From: Rhodococcoides trifolii
Lineage (GTDB): Bacteria; Actinomycetota; Actinomycetes; Mycobacteriales; Mycobacteriaceae
Length of the DNA stretch: 64,000 nucleotides
Assembly: GCF_014635345.1 (NCBI RefSeq)
Contig: NZ_BMCU01000002.1
Coordinates: 496,001-560,000 of the forward strand
Direction of reading: 5' to 3'
A model generated the notes under the pieces. That model saw nothing but the letters and a program-made list of their open reading frames with translations, was not told the DNA's origin and made no database searches. Positions 48,469-57,187 of this stretch are shown here, piece after piece. How positions within the stretch are numbered: position 1 is the stretch's first letter; every line of letters begins with the position of its first letter. The position numbers and the translations under genes were made by a program.

Positions 48469-49607
48469 GTTCCACTCCGAGAACACTCTCGGTGATCGTC
48501 GCCGGCGGAGGCACGGCGGGACACATCGAACCGGCCCTCGCGGTCGCCGATGCGCTGCGCGAACTCGATCCGACCGTCCGCATCACCGCTCTCGGTACCG
48601 AGCGGGGGCTCGAAACGACTCTGGTCCCTGCGCGCGGCTACGAACTTGCGCTGGTTCCGCCGGTTCCGTTGCCGCGCAAGCTCACCGGGTCACTGTTCAA
48701 GCTGCCGGCGCGCGTGATGTCGTCCGTACGCGCGACCCGCCGCGTCATCGATCGAACCGACGCCGATGTGATCGTCGGATTCGGCGGATACGTGTCGGTG
48801 TCGGCCTACCTCGCAGCCGGACGTGGCCCGCTGCGACGGTCACGCAAAGTGCCGGTCGTGGTGCACGAAGCCAACGCGAGCGCGGGCATCGCCAACAAGG
48901 TCGGTGCCCGCATCGCGGCCCGAGTTCTCGCGGCTCGAGCCGGGTCGGGTGTCACCGGACGGGGCCGGCCCGACGCCGAGATCGTGGGAATTCCCGTACG
49001 TCCGACCATCACCGATCTCGATCGCCCCGCGTTGCGCGCCGAAGCCCGTGCTCATTTCGGCCTGCCCGCTCAGGGGCCCGTGCTGTTGGTGACCGGCGGA
49101 TCACAGGGAGCGCGCTCGCTGAACGACGCGGTGTCGGGCGCCGCGTCTGCTCTGGCCGCGGCCGGAGTATCGGTTCTGCACGCACACGGGCCGAAGAACA
49201 CGGTGACCGTCGAACACACCGATCCGCGCGCGCCGTACGTGGCTGTGCCGTATCTGACCAGGATGGATCTCGCGTACGCCGCCGCCGACGCCACCGTCTG
49301 CCGATCCGGCGCCATGACCGTCGCCGAAGTGTCTGCGGTGGGATTGCCCGCGTTCTACGTACCCTTGCCCCATGGCAACGGAGAGCAGGAGTTGAACGCG
49401 CGATCGGTCGTTGCCGCCGGCGGCGGTGTTCTCGTCACCGACGCGAACTTGACGACGTCGTTCGTCGCGACCGAAGTCGTCGACCTTTTGACCGATGCGC
49501 CTCGGATCGCCGCCATGAGTGCGGCGGCGGCGGGTGCCGGTCACAAGGGCGCGGCCACGCAGGTCGCGCGGATCGTCCTGGATGTCGCGCGGGGACCGCG
49601 CCCATGA
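48465..49607 (+). CDS. murG: Lipid II synthase MurG (N-acetylglucosaminyltransferase)
   Basis: Adds GlcNAc from UDP-GlcNAc to lipid I, giving lipid II. The 380-residue GT28 protein has [20 protein letters not shown] at the N-terminus and [13 protein letters not shown], plus [13 protein letters not shown] and [15 protein letters not shown] in the C-terminal domain. The start is GTG 48465, inside the ftsW stop (GTGA). It overlaps murC by four bases. Confidence 0.96.
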   Translation: MSSTPRTLSVIVAGGGTAGHIEPALAVADALRELDPTVRITALGTERGLETTLVPARGYELALVPPVPLPRKLTGSLFKLPARVMSSVRATRRVIDRTDADVIVGFGGYVSVSAYLAAGRGPLRRSRKVPVVVHEANASAGIANKVGARIAARVLAARAGSGVTGRGRPDAEIVGIPVRPTITDLDRPALRAEARAHFGLPAQGPVLLVTGGSQGARSLNDAVSGAASALAAAGVSVLHAHGPKNTVTVEHTDPRAPYVAVPYLTRMDLAYAAADATVCRSGAMTVAEVSAVGLPAFYVPLPHGNGEQELNARSVVAAGGGVLVTDANLTTSFVATEVVDLLTDAPRIAAMSAAAAGAGHKGAATQVARIVLDVARGPRP

Positions 49608-51082
49608 ACGATGCTCCTCTGCCTCCCGAACTTCAGCGGGTACACATGGTGGGAATCGGTGGTGCCGGCATGTCGGGCATCGCCCGGATATTGCTCGCAC
49701 GTGGCGGCCAGGTCTCCGGGTCCGACGCCAAGGAGAGCCGCGGTGTCGTCGCGCTCCGAGCCCGCGGTGCCCAGATTCGAATCGGGCACGACGCGAGCGC
49801 TCTCGACATGTTGCCTGCGGGTCCGACTGCGGTGGTCACGACGCACGCCGCCATCCCGAAGACCAATCCCGAACTGGTGGAAGCCAACCGGCGAGGAATT
49901 CCGGTTCTGCTGCGGCCGGCCGTTCTCGCCTCGTTGATGACGGGATACCGCACTCTGCTCGTGTCCGGTACGCACGGCAAGACGTCGACCACGTCCATGC
50001 TCGTGGTGGCGTTGCAACACTGCGGATTCGATCCGTCGTTCGCAGTCGGCGGTGAGCTGAACGAGGCTGGAACCAATTCGCACCACGGAAGCGGCGACGT
50101 CTTCGTGGCGGAGGCGGACGAGAGCGACGGATCGTTGCTGCAGTACGACCCGGATCTCGTCGTCGTGACCAACATCGAGGCCGATCACCTCGACTACTTC
50201 GGCAGCGTCGAGGCCTATGTCGACGTGTTCGACCGCTTCGCCGCGCGCTTGAGCGACGGAGGTGTGCTGCTCGTGTGCCTGGACGATCCGGGTTCACGCG
50301 AATTCGCACTCCGAGCGGCCTCCGCGTTGCCCGCCGTCCGCGTACTGGGGTACGGCAGCGAGCCCCCCGCCGCCGACTCGGGCGTCGAGTTCGCCGTGCA
50401 ATTCCTCGGCTGGGAGCCCAAGGACGTCGGCGGCGTCGTCGAGTTCCACCTGGCGGGGGAGGAGCGTGCGCGCACCGTGCGCCTCGCTGTCCCTGGGAAA
50501 CACATGGCACTGAACGCGTTGGCCGCTCTCGTAGCGGCGACCGAGTCCGGCGCCGCCGTCGACGAGGTCCTCGAAGGGCTCGCCGGCTTCGGTGGCGTGC
50601 ACCGCCGCTTCCAGTTGCGCGGCCGCGAGCGCGGAGTCCGCGTCTTCGACGACTACGCCCACCATCCCACCGAGGTGCGCGCCGTCCTCGGCGCGGCAGC
50701 CGAACTCGTAGCCACCGCCGGGTCTCCCGGTGATCCGGCCGGCCGTGTGGTGGTCGTCTTTCAACCCCACCTGTATTCGCGGACCGAGATGTTCGGAACC
50801 GAGTTCGCCGGCGCGCTCGACCTCGCCGACGAAGTCGTGGTTCTCGACGTGTACGGCGCTCGTGAGGAACCGGTACCCGGTGTGACCGGCGCGCTCGTGG
50901 CGCGGGCCGTCACCAAACCTGTTCACTACCAACCGGATCTGTCCCTGGTGCCCCGCCAGGTTGCCGCTCTGTGCCAGGCCGGCGACATCGTCGTCACGAT
51001 GGGCGCGGGAGACGTCACCATGCTGGGGTCGCAGATTCTCGACGCGCTGCGGGCGACCACCGCGAACCGAGACCGGTCGTGA
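49604..51082 (+). CDS. murC: UDP-MurNAc:L-Ala ligase
   Basis: Adds L-alanine to UDP-MurNAc, the first amino-acid step. The 492-residue product has [17 protein letters not shown] (UDP-MurNAc fold), the ATP loop [26 protein letters not shown] and [15 protein letters not shown]. Its place after murG and before ftsQ is normal for actinobacteria, which lack murB in this cluster. It overlaps both neighbours by four bases. Confidence 0.96.
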   Translation: MNDAPLPPELQRVHMVGIGGAGMSGIARILLARGGQVSGSDAKESRGVVALRARGAQIRIGHDASALDMLPAGPTAVVTTHAAIPKTNPELVEANRRGIPVLLRPAVLASLMTGYRTLLVSGTHGKTSTTSMLVVALQHCGFDPSFAVGGELNEAGTNSHHGSGDVFVAEADESDGSLLQYDPDLVVVTNIEADHLDYFGSVEAYVDVFDRFAARLSDGGVLLVCLDDPGSREFALRAASALPAVRVLGYGSEPPAADSGVEFAVQFLGWEPKDVGGVVEFHLAGEERARTVRLAVPGKHMALNALAALVAATESGAAVDEVLEGLAGFGGVHRRFQLRGRERGVRVFDDYAHHPTEVRAVLGAAAELVATAGSPGDPAGRVVVVFQPHLYSRTEMFGTEFAGALDLADEVVVLDVYGAREEPVPGVTGALVARAVTKPVHYQPDLSLVPRQVAALCQAGDIVVTMGAGDVTMLGSQILDALRATTANRDRS

Positions 51083-51843
51083 GTTCGCGAGGATCGACCA
51101 GAACGCGCCCGGCTGCGACGCCGCGACGCGTCCCGCCCGACCGCTCGCGGGCCCGGCGCACACCGGCCCGGCCGCCTCGCCGGGTACGGCGCCGCACCTG
51201 GATCATCGGTGTGATCGTGGTCGCGCTGCTGGGTGTCCTCGGGGGCGTCGGATACTTCGGTCCCGTCCTGGCGGTGAAGGCGATCGACGTCGAGGGCAAC
51301 CTGGCGGTCGACACGCAGCAGATAGTCTCCACGCTCGATGTTCCCGTGGGACAACCGCTCCCACGCGTGGACACGGACGGTGCAGCAACGCGGGTGGCGG
51401 CCATTCCCAAGGTCGCGTCGGTACGTGTCCAGCGGGTGTACCCGTCTACCGTGCGAGTCACGGTCGAGGAACGGGTTCCCGTGGTGTTCTTCGACGCGCC
51501 GGACGGGACGCACCTCATGGACGCGGCGGGGGTGGACTTCGCCGTGGAACCGCCGCCGCCGGGTGTCGTGCAACTGGTGGTCGCGTCGCCCTCGTTCGGC
51601 AATCTCGAAACACGCGCCGCGCTCGCCGTTCTCACGTCGCTGTCCGAGTCGCTGCGGATTCAGGTCGCCCGCATCGACGCGCCGAGCATCTCGGCCGTGT
51701 CGCTGACATTGCTGGACGGTCGCGTGGTGGTGTGGGGGAGCAGCGACGATTCCGAACACAAAGCAGCCGTTGCACTTCCGCTGCTGACGCAGCCGGGCCA
51801 GACGTACGACGTGTCGAGCCCCGATCTACCCACCACGCGCTGA
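51079..51843 (+). CDS. ftsQ: Cell division protein FtsQ
   Basis: A bitopic membrane protein of the divisome, 254 residues. The start is GTG 51079, overlapping murC. A very basic, Pro/Arg-rich cytoplasmic segment of about 45 residues leads to one helix ([21 protein letters not shown]), then the POTRA domain ([20 protein letters not shown]) and the FtsQ beta domain ([19 protein letters not shown]). It should link FtsL-type proteins to the Z-ring machinery. Confidence 0.94.
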   Translation: MSSRGSTRTRPAATPRRVPPDRSRARRTPARPPRRVRRRTWIIGVIVVALLGVLGGVGYFGPVLAVKAIDVEGNLAVDTQQIVSTLDVPVGQPLPRVDTDGAATRVAAIPKVASVRVQRVYPSTVRVTVEERVPVVFFDAPDGTHLMDAAGVDFAVEPPPPGVVQLVVASPSFGNLETRAALAVLTSLSESLRIQVARIDAPSISAVSLTLLDGRVVVWGSSDDSEHKAAVALPLLTQPGQTYDVSSPDLPTTR

Positions 51844-51910
51844 GTCGATCAACTTTCTCCTCGTGTGTCGGCGCGCCTAATCGACCGTCCGCGCGAGTGT
51901 CTCTACGGTT

Positions 51911-51941
51911 TTGACAGTCGAGCACTTGACATAACTATGAA
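51911..51941 (+). promoter_or_regulatory. Candidate ftsZ promoter
   Basis: The 179 bases between ftsQ and ftsZ hold two TTGACA hexamers, at 51911-51916 and 51926-51931, and an AT-rich stretch ATAACTATGAA at 51931-51941 that can act as -10 for the first hexamer. A separate ftsZ promoter is known in relatives. The exact start is not certain. Confidence 0.5.
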
Positions 51942-52022
51942 CCTATGGTTCAGGTTGAGGGTTTGGCACATCTCACAGACCGCACAGTTCGAAGCAGAAA
52001 TAACCACGGAAGGCGAGAGCCC

Positions 52023-53204
52023 ATGACGCCCCCGCACAACTACCTCGCCGTAATCAAGGTCGTCGGCATCGGCGGCGGCGGCGTCAACGCGGTCAACCGC
52101 ATGATCGAACAAGGACTCAAGGGAGTCGAGTTCATCGCGGTCAACACCGACGCGCAGGCGCTGCTCATGTCCGACGCGGACGTCAAGCTCGACGTCGGCC
52201 GCGAGCTCACCCGTGGGCTGGGCGCCGGCGCCGACCCCGAGGTCGGCCGCAAGGCTGCCGAAGACCACAAGGACGAGATCGAAGAGGTGCTCAAGGGCGC
52301 CGACATGGTCTTCGTCACCGCAGGCGAGGGTGGCGGCACCGGTACCGGTGGAGCGCCCGTCGTCGCGAGTATCGCGCGCAAGCTCGGGGCGCTCACCGTC
52401 GGCGTCGTCACGCGCCCGTTCTCCTTCGAGGGCAAGCGTCGCGGCGGCCAGGCCGACGTGGGCATTCAGGGGCTTCGCGAGTCGTGCGACACCCTCATCG
52501 TCATTCCGAACGACCGTCTCCTGCAGCTGGGCGACGCCGCCGTCAGCCTGATGGACGCGTTCCGGAGCGCGGACGAAGTTCTCCTCAACGGCGTTCAGGG
52601 CATCACCGACCTGATCACCACACCCGGTCTGATCAACGTCGACTTCGCCGACGTCAAGGGCGTCATGTCCGGCGCCGGAAGCGCGTTGATGGGAATCGGA
52701 TCCTCACGTGGTGAGGGTCGCGCCATCAAGGCCGCCGAGTCGGCCATCAACTCCCCACTCCTCGAGGCTTCGATGGAAGGCGCACGCGGAGTCCTCCTGT
52801 CGATCGCCGGTGGATCCGATCTCGGACTGTTCGAGATCAACGAAGCGGCATCGCTCGTGCAGGAAGCTGCGCACATCGATGCGAACATCATCTTCGGCAC
52901 CGTCATCGACGATTCGCTCGGAGACGAGGTGCGCGTGACCGTCATCGCTGCCGGATTCGACAGCGGCGCGCCCGCCCGTCGACCCGTGGAGTCCGCCGGA
53001 ACGCACGCTCGGGCACAGGTGGGCAACGGACGCGCGGGGGAGCTCTCCTCGGACGATTCCGGACCTGCGGTCTTCCGCGACACCTCGCCGTCGGCTCCCA
53101 GCAGCCTTCCGCCGCTCGGCAATCCGGGCAACGGACGCCGCGTTCCGATTGCGGACGACGAGGGCGAAGACGACGTCGACGTGCCCTCCTTCATGCGACG
53201 GTGA
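52023..53204 (+). CDS. ftsZ: Cell division protein FtsZ
   Basis: The tubulin-like GTPase that forms the Z-ring. The 393-residue protein has [11 protein letters not shown] near the start and the tubulin signature [11 protein letters not shown]. After the GTPase and C-terminal domains comes a disordered linker, then the conserved end [11 protein letters not shown], which in actinobacteria binds SepF and FtsW. The start is ATG 52023 ([15 protein letters not shown]) after GAAGGCGAGAG. It overlaps the pgeF-like gene by four bases. Confidence 0.98.
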   Translation: MTPPHNYLAVIKVVGIGGGGVNAVNRMIEQGLKGVEFIAVNTDAQALLMSDADVKLDVGRELTRGLGAGADPEVGRKAAEDHKDEIEEVLKGADMVFVTAGEGGGTGTGGAPVVASIARKLGALTVGVVTRPFSFEGKRRGGQADVGIQGLRESCDTLIVIPNDRLLQLGDAAVSLMDAFRSADEVLLNGVQGITDLITTPGLINVDFADVKGVMSGAGSALMGIGSSRGEGRAIKAAESAINSPLLEASMEGARGVLLSIAGGSDLGLFEINEAASLVQEAAHIDANIIFGTVIDDSLGDEVRVTVIAAGFDSGAPARRPVESAGTHARAQVGNGRAGELSSDDSGPAVFRDTSPSAPSSLPPLGNPGNGRRVPIADDEGEDDVDVPSFMRR

Positions 53205-53935
53205 CCGACTCGCCCGCTTCCCCCTTCCGGGTGCGGAGAGTTGTCACGTCTCGTGCAGGTGGGGTCTCGGAGCCTCCCTACGACACCTTCAACCTGGGCG
53301 ACCACGTCGGGGACGACCCTGCAGCGGTCGCGTCCAATCGGGCTCGGCTGGCGCGTGAGATCGGTCTGACCCCTGACCGGCTGGTGTGGATGGACCAGAT
53401 CCACTCTCGGACGGTGCAGGTGGTCACCGGGCCGGTCGAGGAGCCCCTCGACGCCACCGACGCGGTCGTCACCACGCAACGTGATCTTGCGCTGGTCGTG
53501 CTCACGGCGGACTGCGTCCCGCTTCTTCTGTCCGACGAACGCGCGGGCGTGATCGCTGCGGTGCACGCAGGGCGCGTCGGAGCCAGGATCGGCATCGTTC
53601 CGCGGGTACTCGAGGCCATGGTGAGCGTCGGTGCGTCCGTTGGCGACATCGGCGCGTTCCTCGGGCCCGCAGCGAGCGGTGATTACTACGAGGTGCCTGC
53701 GTCGATGCGTGCCGACGTCGAGAAGCACCTTCCCGGAAGCGCCACCAAGACCAAGAAGGGGACACCCGGCCTCGACATCAGAGCCGGTGTGCGCCAACAG
53801 CTTCTGGCTGCCGGTATCTCGGGTGTCGCGCAGGATCCCCGTGACACGATGGCCGACCGCACTCTGTACAGCCACCGCCGCGCCGCGCCGACAGGCAGAC
53901 TGGCGAGCGTGATCTGGATGGATACCTCCCGATGA
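53201..53935 (+). CDS. pgeF: YfiH/PgeF-family laccase-domain protein
   Basis: A member of the DUF152/YfiH family, in E. coli a peptidoglycan editing factor that removes L-Ser-containing precursors made by MurC, elsewhere a purine-nucleoside enzyme (LACC1 type). The 244-residue product has zinc ligands in [19 protein letters not shown] and [13 protein letters not shown]. Note the HAGRVG, where many members have HAGWRG: the usual tryptophan is replaced. The gene starts at GTG 53201 in the ftsZ stop and overlaps the next gene by four bases. Confidence 0.9.
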   Translation: MTDSPASPFRVRRVVTSRAGGVSEPPYDTFNLGDHVGDDPAAVASNRARLAREIGLTPDRLVWMDQIHSRTVQVVTGPVEEPLDATDAVVTTQRDLALVVLTADCVPLLLSDERAGVIAAVHAGRVGARIGIVPRVLEAMVSVGASVGDIGAFLGPAASGDYYEVPASMRADVEKHLPGSATKTKKGTPGLDIRAGVRQQLLAAGISGVAQDPRDTMADRTLYSHRRAAPTGRLASVIWMDTSR

Positions 53936-54669
53936 GTGAGGGTGATGCGAACGGCGGCAACAGGCGGGCCGACATCGAGAATGCGTTGACCGCCGTACGT
54001 GACCGCCTCACCGCGGCATGCGTTGCCGCAGATCGTGATCCCGGCGAGGTCACGCTTCTCCCCGTCACCAAGTTCTTCCCTGCGTCCGATATCGAGATCC
54101 TGCGGGAACTCGGATGCAGCGAGTTCGGAGAGTCCCGCGAGCAGGACGCGACGAGCAAGGTGGTCGAGCTCGGATCGGACGGTATCCGCTGGCACATGAT
54201 CGGCCACCTGCAGCGCAACAAGGCCAAGAACGTTGCCGCTTGGGCGTATTCGATCCATTCGGTGGACAGTGCCCGCTTGATCACCGCCCTGGACAAGGCT
54301 GTTCGCGGTGCACTCGACGACGGCGACCGAGCTGCGCCCCTCGACGTGCTACTGCAGGTGAGTCTGGACGGCGACGTTCATCGCGGCGGTGCGCCGCGAG
54401 AAGAGTTGGCGGAGTTGGCAGATCGTGTCGCCGAATCGACCGCACTGCGATTCGCCGGGGTGATGGCGGTGCCGCCGATCGAGTCCGATGCCGATGCGGC
54501 GTTTGCCGACCTGGCCGCGATTCACGAGAACCTGCTGCGTGTCCATCCCGAGGCATTGCAGCGGTCCGCGGGTATGACCGGGGATCTGGAAGAAGCTGTG
54601 CGACACGGTTCCACGTGTGTGCGTGTCGGTACCGCGATCCTGGGCCCCCGGCCGATAACCTCGCCATGA
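53932..54669 (+). CDS. YggS-family pyridoxal-phosphate homeostasis protein
   Basis: The 245-residue PLP-binding protein (PLPBP; YlmE of Gram-positives) has a TIM-barrel fold like alanine racemase but no racemase partner domain, and keeps the PLP pool in balance. The PLP lysine is in [44 protein letters not shown] and [10 protein letters not shown] are family motifs. It starts at ATG 53932, inside the stop of the previous gene. Position next to sepF is conserved. Confidence 0.93.
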   Translation: MSEGDANGGNRRADIENALTAVRDRLTAACVAADRDPGEVTLLPVTKFFPASDIEILRELGCSEFGESREQDATSKVVELGSDGIRWHMIGHLQRNKAKNVAAWAYSIHSVDSARLITALDKAVRGALDDGDRAAPLDVLLQVSLDGDVHRGGAPREELAELADRVAESTALRFAGVMAVPPIESDADAAFADLAAIHENLLRVHPEALQRSAGMTGDLEEAVRHGSTCVRVGTAILGPRPITSP

Positions 54670-54739
54670 CAGCGACGAACAACACCAGTCACATCCGTAC
54701 CGTTTTCGCCGTACGCCCCACGCCCCGGAGGTTCGACCG

Positions 54740-55381
54740 ATGAGCACGATGCACAAGTTCAAGGCTTACTTCGGCATGGTCCCGCTCGACGACTACGAAG
54801 ACGACTACCTCGACGAGACGGACGCTCCGCGGCCTTCGCGAGGTCGGGGCGGCTACGAGCTCGACGATCGTGACGACGACCGTGACGCCTACAACGACCG
54901 TGAGCACTACCCGGAGCCGGCGTACGCCGGAGCGGCTCCCCGGCACAGCACTCGTGTCGCACCGCTGACAGCGCGCGGTGGTGGTCGACCCGGTGGCGGT
55001 GCGACCCGCCCGTCCACTCGCGGTGCACTCGCCATGGACACGCGATCCGAGCTCCGCAATCCGGAACCGCGCCGCGCCGTGGTGCCGGACGACGGCGGCG
55101 CAGTCGCGACCATCACCACCCTCCGCCCCCGCGACTACAGCGAGGCACGCACGATCGGCGAGCGTTTCCGAGACGGAACCCCCGTCATCATGGATCTGGT
55201 GGAGATGAGTAACGCCGATGCGAAGCGCCTCGTCGATTTCGCCGCGGGTCTGGCCTTCGCGCTGCGGGGTTCGTTCGACAAGGTTGCCACGAAGGTGTTT
55301 CTCCTCTCACCCGCAGACGTCGACGTCTCTGCCGAAGAGCGTCGTCGCATTGCCGAGACGGGCTTCTACAACCAGCAGTAG
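54740..55381 (+). CDS. sepF: Cell division protein SepF
   Basis: SepF tethers FtsZ to the membrane in bacteria without FtsA. The 213-residue protein starts [26 protein letters not shown] (an amphipathic membrane-binding helix and an acidic run), then a long disordered Arg/Gly/Pro-rich segment, and the SepF core (about residue 120 onwards) with [17 protein letters not shown] and [18 protein letters not shown]. The gene cluster lacks ftsA, in agreement with SepF doing that job. Confidence 0.95.
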   Translation: MSTMHKFKAYFGMVPLDDYEDDYLDETDAPRPSRGRGGYELDDRDDDRDAYNDREHYPEPAYAGAAPRHSTRVAPLTARGGGRPGGGATRPSTRGALAMDTRSELRNPEPRRAVVPDDGGAVATITTLRPRDYSEARTIGERFRDGTPVIMDLVEMSNADAKRLVDFAAGLAFALRGSFDKVATKVFLLSPADVDVSAEERRRIAETGFYNQQ

Positions 55382-55428
55382 GGCACTATGGACACAGACC
55401 TTGTCGTCCGTACTCGCAGAGTGAAGGT

Positions 55429-55713
55429 GTGTCCTTGTTCGCGGTCATTTATTTCGCTCTCTTCGTTTTCTGGCTTCTGCTGATCGGCCGGATCATCGTC
55501 GAATTCATTCGCTCGTTCGCGAGGGATTGGCATCCGTCCGGCGTGATGGTCGTCCTGCTCGAGGCGATTTTCACAGTGACGGATCCGCCGGTGAAGCTGC
55601 TTCGCCGGATCATTCCGCCGCTGAATCTGGGCGGCGTTCGGCTGGATTTGTCGATCATGGTTCTGCTGTTCGTCGTCTTCATTCTGATGCGCGTCGTCCA
55701 GGGCGTCGGCTGA
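55429..55713 (+). CDS. YggT-family membrane protein
   Basis: A 94-residue protein with two membrane segments (LFAVIYFALFVFWLLLIGRI and LDLSIMVLLFVVFILMRVVQ) and the family loop VTDPPVKLLRRIIPPLNLGG. Its gene lies between sepF and wag31, as in mycobacteria (Rv2146c). Its role is unclear; YggT proteins have been linked to osmotic tolerance and septum placement. The start is GTG 55429, 48 bases after sepF. Confidence 0.92.
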   Translation: MSLFAVIYFALFVFWLLLIGRIIVEFIRSFARDWHPSGVMVVLLEAIFTVTDPPVKLLRRIIPPLNLGGVRLDLSIMVLLFVVFILMRVVQGVG

Positions 55714-55801
55714 CGCGTTCTCCCAGGGAATTGTCCTCCCGCACCGATCCGGCAGCGACCTGCGAGTCTGGTGTGACAGAATGGACTACAGTTATGGCTC
55801 G

Positions 55802-55833
55802 TTGGGGAACTTTCCCAGTCTGTGCGATATAAC
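55802..55833 (+). promoter_or_regulatory. Candidate wag31 promoter
   Basis: TATAAC at 55828-55833 is a good -10 hexamer, 46 bases before the wag31 ATG. A weak TTGGGG at 55802 lies too far for a standard -35 (20-base spacer). The call rests mainly on the -10 and on wag31 needing high expression. Confidence 0.35.
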
Positions 55834-55879
55834 TGAATGCTTGCTCGACTGCTCACAAGACGCGTGAAGGGACCCTTCC

Positions 55880-56740
55880 ATGCCGCTGACTCCCGCTGAT
55901 GTGCACAACGTCGCGTTCAGCAAGCCGCCCATCGGTAAGCGCGGTTACAACGAAGACGAGGTCGATGCTTTCCTCGACCTGGTCGAACAAGAGCTGTCGC
56001 GGCTGATCGAGGACAACGCTGATCTGCGTCAGCGTGTCGGCGAGCTCGATCAGGAGCTGGCCGACGCCAAGAGTTCGGCGCGCTCGGGTGGGTCTTCTCC
56101 CGTCCAGCAACCGCCGGCTCCCGCGCCGGAACCGGTCCGTCCGGTTGTGGAAGCTCCCAAACCAGCGCCCGTCGTAGCGCCGGCGCCGGTCGCCGCTGCA
56201 CCGTCCGGCGGCGGATCGGGAGATTCGAACCTGCAGGCAGCCAAGATCCTCGGGCTGGCGCAGGAGATGGCCGACCGCCTCACCAACGATGCGAAGAGCG
56301 AATCCGAGCAGCTGCTCGGTAGCGCGCGCACCAACTCCGAGCGGATGGTGGGCGATGCCCGCAGCCGCGCGGACGCGATGGTCTCCGAGGCCCGCCAGAA
56401 GGCGGAGGCACTTCTCGCCGACGCCCAGACGCGATCCGAGACGCAGTTGCGCCAGGCCAAGGAGAAGGCCGACGCACTCGAGAACGACGCGGAGCGCAAG
56501 CACACCGAGATCATGGCCACCATCAACCAGCAGCGTTCGGTTCTCGAAGAGCGCATCGAGCGTCTCAAGACGTTCGAGCGTGAGTACCGGGTTCGCCTCA
56601 AGTCCTACCTCGAGTCGCAGCTGCAGGAACTGGACCAGCGTTCGTCCGCTCTGCCGGTCGACAACGGTCAGGACAACTTCGGCAAGGACAACGGTTCGTC
56701 CAACGCGTACGGCCAGTCCTACGCCAAGGGCAACAACTGA
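55880..56740 (+). CDS. wag31: DivIVA-family polar growth protein Wag31
   Basis: Wag31 marks the cell poles and guides apical wall growth in mycolic-acid bacteria. The 286-residue protein has the DivIVA N-terminal membrane-binding domain ([20 protein letters not shown], then [20 protein letters not shown]), a Pro/Ala-rich linker (about residues 75-115) and a long coiled coil with Lys, Glu and Arg repeats that mediates assembly. In M. tuberculosis Wag31 is phosphorylated by PknA/B at a threonine near the linker. It ends the division block. Confidence 0.95.
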   Translation: MPLTPADVHNVAFSKPPIGKRGYNEDEVDAFLDLVEQELSRLIEDNADLRQRVGELDQELADAKSSARSGGSSPVQQPPAPAPEPVRPVVEAPKPAPVVAPAPVAAAPSGGGSGDSNLQAAKILGLAQEMADRLTNDAKSESEQLLGSARTNSERMVGDARSRADAMVSEARQKAEALLADAQTRSETQLRQAKEKADALENDAERKHTEIMATINQQRSVLEERIERLKTFEREYRVRLKSYLESQLQELDQRSSALPVDNGQDNFGKDNGSSNAYGQSYAKGNN

Positions 56741-56771
56741 CTCGTCGCCACACGGATGAGGCGACTGTGAC

Positions 56772-56960
56772 GTGCTGATCTTGACGCTCGTCCTCGCCGG
56801 AGTGGGCTTCGGTCTGCTGGTTGCCGCCATCACCACGGGTTCCGTCCTGTGGGCGTGGGGATGCATCGGAATCTGTGTCATCGGCGCGATCGTGTTGTTG
56901 GTCGGTGCGTTGTCCGGCCGTCGCAGGTTGCCCGCGGACGAGTACGATGACATCGCTTAG
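56772..56960 (+). CDS. Small two-helix membrane protein (Rv2144c-like position)
   Basis: A 62-residue protein from GTG 56772 (VLILTLVLAGVGFGLLVAAI) with two membrane helices and a short polar end (GRRRLPADEYDDIA). It lies right after wag31. I place it by context with the small membrane gene that follows wag31 in mycobacteria; no function is known. A weak hairpin between wag31 and this gene (56744-56765) overlaps its ribosome site region. Confidence 0.7.
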   Translation: MLILTLVLAGVGFGLLVAAITTGSVLWAWGCIGICVIGAIVLLVGALSGRRRLPADEYDDIA

Positions 56961-56964
56961 GTTT

Positions 56965-57187
56965 GCTGCGTAGATCCGGCCATCACCGGGGAGCATTTCG
57001 GAAGAACGGCTGCGTGGGCAGCTCATTAGAACCGAGCGGCTGAGGTCCGTCATCACCTCGTTGTCGAGTGGATTGCCTGCGGTGAACGATAGCCGCGAGC
57101 GGTCAAGCGGGGTGGTACCGCGGCTCCGGCGCAGACGCGCCCGATGTCGTCCCCGTGCCCAGTACCTTCACGGCACAGGAGTACCTC
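56965..57187 (+). promoter_or_regulatory. T-box leader of ileS (translational type)
   Basis: The leader has the T-box signature GGGGTGGTACCGCG, with TGGT at 57113-57116 to pair with the ACCA end of uncharged tRNA. An ATC isoleucine specifier at 56982-56984 sits in a short stem I. In actinobacteria such ileS leaders act on translation: CTCC at 57124-57127 may pair with the ribosome site AGGAG at 57177-57181 when charged tRNA-Ile is plentiful. There is no U-rich terminator, which agrees with the translational model. Confidence 0.9.

Noticed and set aside
56744-56765. A 6-bp hairpin after wag31 as a terminator
   Set aside because: The stem is short, the loop is ten bases, there is no T run, and it overlaps the ribosome site region of the next gene.
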